A DNA stretch of 64,000 bases, from NCBI RefSeq assembly GCF_013306565.1, contig NZ_PZPO01000004.1:620001-684000 (forward strand), given 5' to 3'. The DNA is from Hyphomicrobium sulfonivorans. GTDB lineage: Bacteria; Pseudomonadota; Alphaproteobacteria; Rhizobiales; Hyphomicrobiaceae. The notes under the pieces are model-generated. The model was given only the letters and a program-made list of their open reading frames with translations, made no database searches and was not told the DNA's origin. How positions within the stretch are numbered: position 1 is the stretch's first letter; the number at the start of each line of letters is the position of its first letter. Position numbers and translations under genes: made by a program. This document shows positions 7,170 through 16,555 of the stretch, piece by piece.

Positions 7170-8198
7170 TTAAGCAGCTTCGGCCAGGCGCTGCACCTTC
7201 GCCTGCAGTTCCGGATGGATTTTCCGGCTCTCCTGGCTGAGATACGCCACCAGCGCCGCTTCGCTCGCCGTGAGCCGGCCCCGGCGACCAATCCGACCGC
7301 AAAGCCATGCCGCATCGGCCGCTACGATCTCTTCGTTGGTGATGATTTCGATCCGCTGCATCTCCAGACGCATCAGCGCCCGCTCTTCAGACGACTGCTC
7401 GCGATAGCCCGAACGGATGCCCTTGAGGCTGGACGAAACCATCGCTGACAGCAGCGCGAGCTGCGACAGCTCACCGGTCGCTTCCATCAGCCACGGATCG
7501 CGCCGCAGCGATTCTTCGCGCGTCGGCACTGCCTGTCCGGAGCACGCCATCGCCACGTTGGTGAGCGCCTTCACGAACAGATCCATCCAAGCGGCATTCG
7601 CCTGCGGTTCGCAGATCTGGTCATTGATCTCGAACAGAACGTCAGCTTCCGCCTGCGTGATTGGCACCGCTCCATCGCCGCCGAACGCATAAAGAATGCG
7701 CCGAACCAACTCGACTTCGCTTTCACGAATGGTGCCGGATTCGCCCGGATATGCAGCTCGCAATGGGCCTGAGCCAGTGGTGACGGCATGCTTCACCTGA
7801 TTCAGCGCAGCGCACGACAGGCTGACAGGCGACCAACGGGATTTGGTGAGCACGTTGACCAGAAGGTCCAAATCGGTCTTTCGCTCGACAAAACCTTCAG
7901 ACGAAATGCGCTTGAAAAAGCGGTGAGCTTCATCCGCAGTCAGATAGCCTTCGGGCAGAACCTGCGCGACGACGTAATCCGTCAGCGCCTCGACATAAAA
8001 GCCGTCCCAGGTCGAATGCTGCGACTGGCAGGTTTCATTGAGCGCAAAGAGGGCCTCGGCCTCATCGGCTGTAATCGCACTGTCGTGGTGAAACGCGCTC
8101 TTGAGCCTGAGAACATCAACTTCGTGGATGCTTCCACGCTGCAACATCTCGGTAATCGGAAGCGACTGCAACGCACTCATCTCGGGCCCCGCTCGCAT
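7170..8198 (-). CDS. Repeat-built protein of unknown function
   Basis: 342 residues, no signal peptide or membrane segment, mostly helical in appearance. I do not recognise the family. It contains an internal duplication. Residues about 26-90 (EVDVLRLKSAF, ITADEAEALFALNE, FYVEALTDYV, LTADEA) match about 161-229 (EVELVRRILYAF, ITQAEADVLFEIND, LFVKALTNVA, PTREES). A shortened third unit ends the protein (LTASEAALVAYLSQESRK). The units look like helix pairs joined by acidic loops. The start is uncertain: ATG at 8198 or ATG at 8180 (MSALQSL), neither with a clear ribosome binding site. It is a single gene with its own terminator, lying between pccA and a small secreted protein gene. Confidence 0.8.
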   Translation of the reverse strand: MRAGPEMSALQSLPITEMLQRGSIHEVDVLRLKSAFHHDSAITADEAEALFALNETCQSQHSTWDGFYVEALTDYVVAQVLPEGYLTADEAHRFFKRISSEGFVERKTDLDLLVNVLTKSRWSPVSLSCAALNQVKHAVTTGSGPLRAAYPGESGTIRESEVELVRRILYAFGGDGAVPITQAEADVLFEINDQICEPQANAAWMDLFVKALTNVAMACSGQAVPTREESLRRDPWLMEATGELSQLALLSAMVSSSLKGIRSGYREQSSEERALMRLEMQRIEIITNEEIVAADAAWLCGRIGRRGRLTASEAALVAYLSQESRKIHPELQAKVQRLAEAA

Positions 8199-8334
8199 AA
8201 TAAAAAAACTCGATGCCGAAACACTAGGAAAACAGGCTTACTAATTGGCTAACAGGTGCCTCGCCCCGGAGCAGATGTTGCGTTTTTCGCAACTGGCTCC
8301 ATCCCCGAACGCCACGCGCCCAATCATTGCGGGC

Positions 8335-8365
8335 AAAAAAACGGGCCGCTGAGGGGGCGGCCCGT
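8335..8365 (-). terminator. Strong intrinsic terminator
   Basis: ACGGGCCGC (8341-8349) and GCGGCCCGT (8357-8365) form a perfect 9-bp stem. On the minus strand it is followed directly by six T residues. It lies about 115 bases after the stop of the small secreted protein at 8481. Confidence 0.85.
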
Positions 8366-8480
8366 AAGTGTTCCGGGGGGAGTAACGCGTAAGGAAAGCT
8401 GAAACGTAACGTGTGAGGGGAAACTTTCGTTCGATGTACCTGCTCCGCAAACCAGTCGGAGCAAGTGATTTTCGTTCGGC

Positions 8481-8822
8481 TTACTTGCCGACGCGCGGCA
8501 GCCAGGTCGGGCGGCGCTTGGCGTCGTGGCGCTCCTTCGTAATGTTGTAGGAGGCGTCACGCTGCATGCTGTTCAACTCGCGGCGATCCGACTTGGTGAG
8601 ATAGCCCTTCGAATTCAGCTGCGCCTTGCGGTTGGCGATACGCTTCTGCTCCGCGCGCAGCTTCAGGCCTTCCGTCCAGGTGATCGATCCGCTCTTGCGG
8701 CCCTGCTCGATCCGGTCGAGCTGGCGATCCTGCGTGCGGTTGATGCTACCCGCTGAGGCGGCAACGGACGTGGCGGCGACAGCGGTAACCAGCGTGGCAG
8801 CGATGAGAGCGATCTTGTTCAT
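8481..8822 (-). CDS. Small secreted helical protein
   Basis: 113 residues. The ATG at 8822 is preceded at good distance by AGAGGA and begins a clean signal peptide (MNKIALIAATLVTAVAATSVAASA). The mature part is basic and helical, with two similar helix-turn units: IEQGRKSGSITWTEGLKLRAEQ and then LNSKGYLTKSDRRELNSMQ, ending SYNITKERHDAKRRP. I recall similar short exported proteins being common in Proteobacteria, with no assigned function. Longer in-frame starts upstream (to 9044) would place the signal peptide internally and are rejected. A structured repeat element lies 128 bases upstream. Confidence 0.85.
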   Translation of the reverse strand: MNKIALIAATLVTAVAATSVAASAGSINRTQDRQLDRIEQGRKSGSITWTEGLKLRAEQKRIANRKAQLNSKGYLTKSDRRELNSMQRDASYNITKERHDAKRRPTWLPRVGK

Positions 8823-9177
8823 GGGTCCATCCTCTTTCTTCGGTTCGCGCCGTCGTTGCTGAGGCGCCGTTGATCTGATGAAAGGAGATTGCCCGCTCCG
8901 CCTTGAACCCGTTCTGAATACCGGTTGCAGGTAATGTTCATTATTTATTAGGCCCGGCGACTCCCCTGCGGGGAGCCGGCCGCCGGGCCTGATTGGGAGT
9001 GTGGGCGAACCGCAGCGCCGCCAGGCCAGAAAGCCATTCGCCACTGGATATAAACAAGTGGTCGCAACCGATCAGCGAACGGGTAACCACCGCCACTCAG
9101 CAGTAGGCGCCTACACCGCGACAAAGAACCATTTGTGAAGAAATGCGCCTCAATAGTTTCACGAACCGGAGGTCGCC
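8823..9177. other. Gene-free stretch between divergent genes
   Basis: These 355 bases separate the small secreted protein (minus) from the Flp pilin (plus). They hold the hairpin repeat at 8950-8990, preceded by an AT-rich run (TTATTTATTA). I see no further coding sequence. Promoters for both genes must lie here, but I could not assign them. Confidence 0.6.
8950..8990 (+). repeat. 41-base structured palindromic repeat, copy 1
   Basis: Outer arms AGGCCCGGCG (8950-8959) and CGCCGGGCCT (8981-8990) pair perfectly over 10 bp. Inside, A8960 is unpaired on the left and CCGGC (8976-8980) on the right. The inner arms CTCCCC (8961-8966) and GGGGAG (8970-8975) close a TGC loop. The same architecture, base for base in lengths, recurs at 23173-23213 with a compensatory change in the inner stem. 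It may be a REP-like element or a structured RNA. Confidence 0.65.
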
Positions 9178-9342
9178 GTGAAATTTATAAATCGCTTTAT
9201 CGCCGACGATAACGGCACCACGTCGATCGAATATGGCGTGCTCGCGGGCTTCTTGAGCATAATGATCGTCGCTGGCGCTTACGCCATCGGTGAAAATCTG
9301 GTGCCGATCTTCGACCAAATAGCGGAGTACCTGCGGCAGTAG
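9178..9342 (+). CDS. Flp/Fap-type (type IVb) pilin
   Basis: 54 residues starting at GTG 9178, six bases after a strong GGAGG. The sequence has the Flp layout: a short basic leader ending DDNG, then TTSIEYGVLAG and a hydrophobic stretch SIMIVAGAYAIG. Cleavage by a prepilin peptidase after Gly13 would place Glu18 at position +5, followed by Tyr, as in Flp pilins. Flp subunits build tight-adherence pili when a tad/cpa export cluster is present. None is in this window, so this is an orphan gene that depends on machinery elsewhere or has another role. It stands alone, divergent from the small secreted protein and convergent with pccB. Confidence 0.88.
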   Translation: MKFINRFIADDNGTTSIEYGVLAGFLSIMIVAGAYAIGENLVPIFDQIAEYLRQ

Positions 9343-9500
9343 CGATGCGGCCCTAATATCGTACTCCGAGCCTCAGCCCGACGTCTCTCAACCCACGCGC
9401 AACAGCATCACGGGCGCTCGCGCGGCACGGCCCAGTATTCCGGGCTTCAGTTGAAAAACAATCTTCCCACGACACCCGCCTGCGTCAGCGCAAAATAAAA

Positions 9501-9553
9501 GGGCGAGAGCGCGAAGCTGGGATTGATCATCCACCGCCTCGGCGCTCTCGCCC
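9501..9553 (-). terminator. Intrinsic terminator of pccB
   Basis: The 12-base arms GGGCGAGAGCGC (9501-9512) and 9542-9553 pair perfectly around a 29-base loop. On the minus strand the stem is followed by TTTTATTTTGC. It lies 18 bases past the pccB stop. Confidence 0.8.
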
Positions 9554-9570
9554 TATTGTTCAACACTCGC

Positions 9571-11103
<1,533 letters not shown>

Positions 11104-11379
11104 GTTCGCTTTGCCTTCCCTCGTCGACGCGCGGCCTGACGCCGCATGGCTGGCCTCATAGCACGCACTTGGCGTGCTTGGAACGCGGGCGCTGCGCCGC
11201 ACCGTGCGACCTATAGGAACGGGGCCGGAATTTCTGCCATTTTCAACGGTGTTTCATGGCCTTACGGCTGTGGATGGAAGCCGTTGAAAGGCTGCTGCAT
11301 TACATCTCGGGGGCACGGATGCCGAATTTCAGCGCTGCCCGGCGCATTTCACCAGCGCCATTCAGAATGTGAACGGCTT

Positions 11380-11733
11380 TCAGTTGCGGTCCAACTGGCG
11401 CAGATAGCCAATGAGGGCCGGCACGCCTGTCACAAAAGTCGCGATGGCGAGAATGGCGACCGGACCACTGAGAGCGGTTGAGAAAATCTCGATGGTTGCG
11501 GGCGACAGAATGCCAATGCGCCCAGCGACCCAGAGTGCTGCCGCCGTCCACAGCGCAATGCCGAACGCCATCAGCGCATACACAAATGCCGGGTGCCGAT
11601 GCCACAGATAGCCCGCCAGCCCGGTATGCCGATGATGGTAATACACCCAGATGACCGGCGGGAACGCCAGGAGGATGCCAACGACAGCAGCCAGCTCGAT
11701 GGTTGCATCCAAAGCTTCATCTCCGCCCGACAC
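11380..11733 (-). CDS. Small membrane protein of unknown function
   Basis: 117 residues with three predicted membrane spans at about 10-30, 48-70 and 84-108. The first loop is His-rich (YYHHRHTGLAGYLWHRHP). I do not recognise the family. It follows the ATP12-family gene on the same strand with a gap of 38 bases, so it is probably the last gene of the rluA-HAD-ATP12 operon. The His-rich loop could bind metal or haem, but nothing else supports that. Confidence 0.75.
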   Translation of the reverse strand: MSGGDEALDATIELAAVVGILLAFPPVIWVYYHHRHTGLAGYLWHRHPAFVYALMAFGIALWTAAALWVAGRIGILSPATIEIFSTALSGPVAILAIATFVTGVPALIGYLRQLDRN

Positions 11734-11771
11734 GCAATCGGCTGAGGCTCACGCTGGCACGCCGCCGCCCT

Positions 11772-12563
11772 TCACGCTGACAGCAGTTGCAGGAAGCGGC
11801 TGGCCGCCAGCATTTCCCGATGCCGACGCACACGCCGCTCGGTGGCTTCTTCATCGATGCCCCAGCGCGCGATCTGCCAATCCTCATCGACATGCGCCGC
11901 CAGCCACGCCTGCTCCGCGTCCAGGCGGCCATTCGCAACCGCAAGCGCGATGAAGGCCGAGCCGGTGAGCGTCGTCATCACGTGCAGCGGGGTCAGGCCG
12001 AAGGCATCGTATGGCGCAACCAGGGTACCGAAGCGCTCCAGCGCATCGTCGCTCTGCGTCACCGGCATCACGCCTTCCGCCAGATAAAATCGGGCGCCGG
12101 TTTCGTCTTCCACCCAGCGCAAAATCGGATCCCACGCGGCCGCCTGCAGCACGGCCAGCGCTTCCGGCCCCTCGGCGCGATAGCACAGCAGATCGCTGCC
12201 GGCATAACGCACGATATCCGCCGCAACCTCAGCGCGGGAGCCGGTTACACCATCGATGGCGGTGATCGCCAGCTTCGACAACGGCATGGTGGCGGGATTG
12301 ATATTTTCAGTTTGCGCCGCCCACTCTTCCGCGATGGCATCGGCCAGCGCCCGGGTCGGCACGATCAATGGCTGCTTGGCCGGCGTGCGCACCGCGCGGC
12401 CATCCAGCAGCACATTGAAGCCGCCATCGGCAGCTTCGCCAACGCTAACATCTTTGTAAAAGCGCTTCGGCAGCGGCTTGGGCGCATCGCGGCCGGGAAC
12501 CTTCACCGCGCCGTCATTGCTGTCGGCCGATTGCGCATCGTCGTGGTCGCTGGCATCGCTCAT
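11772..12563 (-). CDS. ATP12 family F1-ATPase assembly chaperone
   Basis: 263 residues. Mitochondrial Atp12 binds the F1 alpha subunit before assembly, and alphaproteobacteria carry the bacterial form. The order of features fits: RFYKDVSVGEAADGGFNVLLDGRAVRTPAKQPLIVPT (about 33-70), AEEWAAQ, the conserved MPLSKLAITAID, and the C-terminal HVDEDWQIARWGIDEEATERR. The first 30 residues are acidic and low-complexity. Its start overlaps the stop of the HAD phosphatase gene by four bases (12560-12563), which implies coupling. Confidence 0.92.
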   Translation of the reverse strand: MSDASDHDDAQSADSNDGAVKVPGRDAPKPLPKRFYKDVSVGEAADGGFNVLLDGRAVRTPAKQPLIVPTRALADAIAEEWAAQTENINPATMPLSKLAITAIDGVTGSRAEVAADIVRYAGSDLLCYRAEGPEALAVLQAAAWDPILRWVEDETGARFYLAEGVMPVTQSDDALERFGTLVAPYDAFGLTPLHVMTTLTGSAFIALAVANGRLDAEQAWLAAHVDEDWQIARWGIDEEATERRVRRHREMLAASRFLQLLSA

Positions 12564-13240
12564 GCGGAAATCTCCCGACTGGCGAAACAGGCATCAAGGC
12601 CGGCAATCAGGTTGTCGCTGGTGCTGATAACGTGATGCGCGCCGGCCGCCTTCAGTTCATCGAGCGGATGATAACCCCAACCGACGCCAAGCGCTCCGGT
12701 TCCGGCCGCAACCGCCATTTCGATGTCAAACGTGGTGTCTCCCACCATAACGGTGCGTTCCGGACCGACACCGGCTTCCGACATCGCCGAATGCAGCATG
12801 GCCGGATGCGGCTTGGAAGGATTGTTGTCAGCGGTCTGAATGGTGATGAAACGCTTGCCCCAGTCCTCGCGCTCGAACAGACGATCGACGCCCTTGCGCG
12901 ATTTTCCGGTGGCGATGCCAAGCAGCACATCGCCCCGCTGGGCCAGCGCTTCTATCGCGGCGCCGATGCCTTCGAACAGCGGCTCATGCAGTGCAGGATC
13001 GCGACGAATTTCCAGAAAAGCCGATTTATAGCGCTCAACGAGCTGATAGCGCAGTTCGGCGTCATGATCCGGTGCCAGCGCGGCTATGGCTTCGGGCAGC
13101 GACAAGCCGACAATAGCCAGCGTCGCCTCACGCTGCGGCGGCGTCAGTCCGAAGCCGGAGAATGCGAACGTCATCGCTTCGCAGATGCCGTTCTGGCTGT
13201 CGACGAGTGTCCCATCGCAATCAAGAACGACCAGCTTCAT
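12560..13240 (-). CDS. HAD family hydrolase, phosphoglycolate-phosphatase-like
   Basis: 226 residues of the HAD-IA type. Motif I is DCDGTLVDS (8-16), with Asp8 as nucleophile and Asp10 as acid/base; motif II is GIATGKS; motif IV is MVGDTTFDIEMA. A helical cap lies between motifs I and II. The substrate is not certain; the closest general match is phosphoglycolate or nucleotide phosphatases. It overlaps both neighbours by four bases (the RluA-type gene upstream, the ATP12 gene downstream), making a tight three-gene unit. Confidence 0.9.
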   Translation of the reverse strand: MKLVVLDCDGTLVDSQNGICEAMTFAFSGFGLTPPQREATLAIVGLSLPEAIAALAPDHDAELRYQLVERYKSAFLEIRRDPALHEPLFEGIGAAIEALAQRGDVLLGIATGKSRKGVDRLFEREDWGKRFITIQTADNNPSKPHPAMLHSAMSEAGVGPERTVMVGDTTFDIEMAVAAGTGALGVGWGYHPLDELKAAGAHHVISTSDNLIAGLDACFASREISA

Positions 13241-14244
13241 TTATCGTTGTCTCCATAACGTTCGGCGTCGAGGCCAAGCAGTTCCCAGGTGGCGCGCATG
13301 TGATCGGGCAGCGGCGCGGTTACATCGAGGTTGCCGCCGGAATAGGGATGCGGCAGCACGAGACGGCGCGCGTGCAGATGCAGCTTGTTCTCGATCTGCT
13401 CCGCCGGCAGGTTTTCATCGCCGCCGTATTTATTGTCGCCAACGATGGGATGCCCGATCAGCTCCATGTGGGCGCGCAACTGATGCTGGCGGCCCGTTAC
13501 CGGCTTCAGCGACATCCACGCCGCCTTGTGCGCAAGCCGATCGATGACGGAATAATGCGTCGTCGCATGCATCGCCACGTTTTGCTCGCCCGGCAACGCC
13601 TTGCGCACACGATCGCCATCGGCGCTTGGCGCCTTCACCAGCGGCACTTCAATTTTGCCCTGGGGCGGTTTCGGAACGCCTTTCACCAGCGCCCAATAGG
13701 TCTTCGCCGCCGAGCGGGTCTGAAACACGCGGCCGAGCTTGGCCGCCGCATCGCGATGCTTGGCCACCAGCAGCACGCCGGTGGTGTCGCGGTCGAGGCG
13801 ATGCACGAGGCGCGGGCGCTCGCCGCCGAAACGATCCGCCATGCCTTCCAGCATGCCGTCGATGTGCTTCTTGGTTCCGGTGCCGCCCTGCACCGCCAGT
13901 CCGAACGGCTTGTTGAGCACGAGCAGATGATCGTCCTCGAACAGAATCATTTTTTCGATGCGGTCTCGGTCCGCCTTCGAAACGCCCATCGGCGGCTTGA
14001 CGCCCGTTGCACCCGCCGCAGCCTTGGGTGCAGCACGCACGACGGCTGGCACGCGAATTTGCGCCCCGGCTTCAAGCCGTGAGTTTGCCTCAGCACGCTT
14101 GCTGTTCACCCGCACCTGACCGGTGCGCAGCAGCTTCTGCAGGTAGGAATAGCCCACCTCCGGAAAGTGTACGCGGAACCAGCGGTCGAGGCGCATGTCC
14201 GCTTCGCTCGACTTCACTTCGATGGTCTCAACGCGGTCGTTCAT
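13237..14244 (-). CDS. RluA family pseudouridine synthase (RluC-like)
   Basis: 335 residues. It isomerises uridine to pseudouridine in RNA, most likely 23S rRNA. The N-terminal S4 RNA-binding domain (about 12-75: MRLDRWFRVHFPEVGYSYLQKLL...VRVNSKR) is followed by the catalytic domain with HRLDRDTTGVLLVAK, whose second Asp is the catalytic residue. KPFGLAVQGG and KPVTGRQHQLRAHMELIGHPIVGD are also present. The S4 plus catalytic layout matches RluC/RluD; the exact target uridines cannot be told. First gene of the rluA-HAD-ATP12 operon. Confidence 0.93.
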   Translation of the reverse strand: MNDRVETIEVKSSEADMRLDRWFRVHFPEVGYSYLQKLLRTGQVRVNSKRAEANSRLEAGAQIRVPAVVRAAPKAAAGATGVKPPMGVSKADRDRIEKMILFEDDHLLVLNKPFGLAVQGGTGTKKHIDGMLEGMADRFGGERPRLVHRLDRDTTGVLLVAKHRDAAAKLGRVFQTRSAAKTYWALVKGVPKPPQGKIEVPLVKAPSADGDRVRKALPGEQNVAMHATTHYSVIDRLAHKAAWMSLKPVTGRQHQLRAHMELIGHPIVGDNKYGGDENLPAEQIENKLHLHARRLVLPHPYSGGNLDVTAPLPDHMRATWELLGLDAERYGDNDK

Positions 14245-14521
14245 GCGGGTTCGGAGCTCTGATCGGATTGGTGGCTAACACGCGGCGGGCGGCCGATGCC
14301 TAGCGTGACACGGCTTTATAACTGGAAAATCAGTCGGATTGCCTGCGATCAACTACGGTGCACCGCCAATTCTGTCCAGCGTGGCGAAACATTCCATGCC
14401 TTTGGCCGCCTGCCCGGGCTGTGTTTTCGGCCCCCGGGCAACACCACTGTGCCTTTCCGGTTTGACCCAGCTCAGCGGCGCGACGTAGCTTCTTAAGAAA
14501 ACGCAGCCAGGGGGAAAGCGC

Positions 14522-16192
14522 ATGTGGTCTCAGGTTTACGACCCATTCGGCAGCATGGTGCTTTCCACCGCCGTGGCCGCCATCCCTATCGCGGTGCTGC
14601 TAGGCGGCATCGGCATTTTCGAGTTGCGTGCGCATGTGGCCGCCCTGCTCGGACTGGCCGCCGCTTTGCTGGTGGCCATCGTCTTTTTTGGCATGCCGGC
14701 GCCGATGGCTGGCCTCGCTGCCGCCTATGGCGCGGCGTTCGGACTGCTGCCCATCGGCTGGATCATCCTCAATGTGATCTTCCTTTATCAGCTCACGGTG
14801 GAACGGGGCGACTTTGAAATCCTGCGCACCTCCATCGGGGCCATCAGCGACGACCGCCGCCTGCAACTGTTGTTCATCGCGTTCTGCCTCGGCGCATTCT
14901 TCGAAGGCGCGGCCGGGTTCGGCACCCCCGTTGCGGTGACAGCCGCGATGCTGATCGGCCTGGGCTTCACCCCGCTTGCCGCATCGGGGCTTTCCCTGAT
15001 CGCGAACACGGCGCCGGTTGCGTTCGGCGCATTGGGTACGCCGATCATCGCGCTGGCCGCCGTCACCGGTCTCGACCTGCACGAACTCAGCGGCATGGTC
15101 GGCCGTCAGCTGCCGTTCTTCTCGGTGCTGGTTCCGTTCTGGCTTATCGTCGCCTTCGTCGGCTGGCGACGCATGTTTGAAGTCTGGCCGCCGATTTTGG
15201 TTGCGGGCGTATCGTTCGCCATTCCGCAGTATCTCGTCTCAAACTTTCACGGGCCATGGCTCGTCGACATCGTGGCGTCCGTGGTGTCGATGGCCTCACT
15301 GGCGCTGTTCCTGCGTGTCTGGCGGCCGGCCAATCCGATGCGGTCGGTGTCGGAATCTGACGACGCTAACGCAGCAACACCCAACGCTGGCAACATCGGC
15401 AGCGACGCCAATGCACGGCCCGCGCACTCCCGCGCTGCCGTACGGCGCGCATGGATGCCGTGGCTCGTGCTGAGCGCTTTTGTGTTCCTGTGGGGCACGC
15501 CGCAGGTGCGCGCGGCCCTTGATGGTGTCTGGTCGCTAAAGCTGCCGGTGGTCGGCTTGCACGAAGCGGTGCAGAAAATGCCGCCCGTCGTCGCCGAGCC
15601 GAAAGTTGAAGCCGCCATCTTCAACTTCAATGCGCTGTCAGCAACGGGCAGCGGCATTCTGCTGGCGGCTATCATTTCCGGCCTGCTTCTCGGTTACGGG
15701 CCGGGTGGCCTCATACGCATGTATGCGCGCACGCTTTATCTGGTGCGCTTCTCGCTACTCACCATCGCATGCATGCTCGCCATCGGTTTCGTCACGCGTT
15801 ACTCCGGCGTCGACGCAACGCTCGGGCTGGCGCTGGCGAACACGGGCTGGCTCTATCCGCTGTTCGGCACATATATCGGCTGGCTCGGTGTCATGCTGAC
15901 CGGATCGGACACATCCTCAAACGTGCTGTTCGGCGGTCTACAACGTGTCACCGCAGAGCAGCTCGGCATCGATCCGGTACTGATGGCGGCCGCCAACAGC
16001 TCCGGCGGCGTGATGGGCAAGATGATGGACGCGCAGTCAATCGTGGTCGCGTCAACCGCCACGCGCTGGTATGGCCACGAAGGCTCGATCCTGCGCTTTG
16101 TTGCTTTCCACTCCGTCGCGCTGGCGACGCTGGTCGGCCTGCTGGTGCTGGGACAAGCCTACATGTGGCCGTTGAAGCTGCTGGCGCCTTGA
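14522..16192 (+). CDS. lldP: L-lactate permease family transporter
   Basis: 556 residues, about 13-14 hydrophobic spans. It imports L-lactate, and often glycolate, with protons through the inner membrane. Family features include GAAGFGTPVAVTAAMLIGLGF near residue 130, NTAPVAFGALGTPI, and the C-terminal part with GSDTSSNVLFGGLQ and ANSSGGVMGKMMDAQSIVVA. A longer cytoplasmic loop at about 275-305 is Ser/Asn/Ala-rich. The start ATG 14522 has AGGGGGAAAG just upstream. No lactate dehydrogenase gene or lactate regulator is next to it. It is the only plus-strand gene between the RluA-type gene and the SDR/AraC region. Confidence 0.93.
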   Translation: MWSQVYDPFGSMVLSTAVAAIPIAVLLGGIGIFELRAHVAALLGLAAALLVAIVFFGMPAPMAGLAAAYGAAFGLLPIGWIILNVIFLYQLTVERGDFEILRTSIGAISDDRRLQLLFIAFCLGAFFEGAAGFGTPVAVTAAMLIGLGFTPLAASGLSLIANTAPVAFGALGTPIIALAAVTGLDLHELSGMVGRQLPFFSVLVPFWLIVAFVGWRRMFEVWPPILVAGVSFAIPQYLVSNFHGPWLVDIVASVVSMASLALFLRVWRPANPMRSVSESDDANAATPNAGNIGSDANARPAHSRAAVRRAWMPWLVLSAFVFLWGTPQVRAALDGVWSLKLPVVGLHEAVQKMPPVVAEPKVEAAIFNFNALSATGSGILLAAIISGLLLGYGPGGLIRMYARTLYLVRFSLLTIACMLAIGFVTRYSGVDATLGLALANTGWLYPLFGTYIGWLGVMLTGSDTSSNVLFGGLQRVTAEQLGIDPVLMAAANSSGGVMGKMMDAQSIVVASTATRWYGHEGSILRFVAFHSVALATLVGLLVLGQAYMWPLKLLAP

Positions 16193-16249
16193 TGATGATC
16201 GAAGCGCCTCCGTCGTGCGCAACGAGACCCAGCGCCGTTGTGTACTGCG

Positions 16250-16492
16250 TTACTTGTCCGCCGCCGTCGCACCGCGACGGCCCAAACCGGCGATGATCCA
16301 GCCCACCGTCCAGCCGATGATGAGACCGGCGATGTTGGCGACGATGAACACCAGCATGTGCAGGTTTTCAGCGTCGTCAGAGCTTTCGAACGATTGATGC
16401 GCTGTCACCCAATCGGCGGCGGGCGAGCTGAGAAACATCGCTGCCAGCACGGCACCGATGAAGGCAAACACCATCGCGATAACGTAGCGCAT
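16250..16492 (-). CDS. Small two-span membrane protein downstream of the Tae4 effector
   Basis: 80 residues from ATG 16492, preceded by GGGGACGGGGA. Two hydrophobic segments (about 3-20 and 45-68) flank a polar acidic loop of about 25 residues (SSPAADWVTAHQSFESSDDAEN); the charge pattern would place that loop in the periplasm. It is 63 bases downstream of the Tae4 gene on the same strand. The position would fit an immunity partner, but the known Tai4 proteins are exported soluble proteins, and I vaguely recall similar two-span proteins as ordinary genes in alphaproteobacteria. Function unknown. Confidence 0.75.
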   Translation of the reverse strand: MRYVIAMVFAFIGAVLAAMFLSSPAADWVTAHQSFESSDDAENLHMLVFIVANIAGLIIGWTVGWIIAGLGRRGATAADK

Positions 16493-16555
16493 TCCCCGTC
16501 CCCTTCGAGCTGCGTGCGCAATCAGGTGCGGCAACACCGATCAATCAACATTTGT

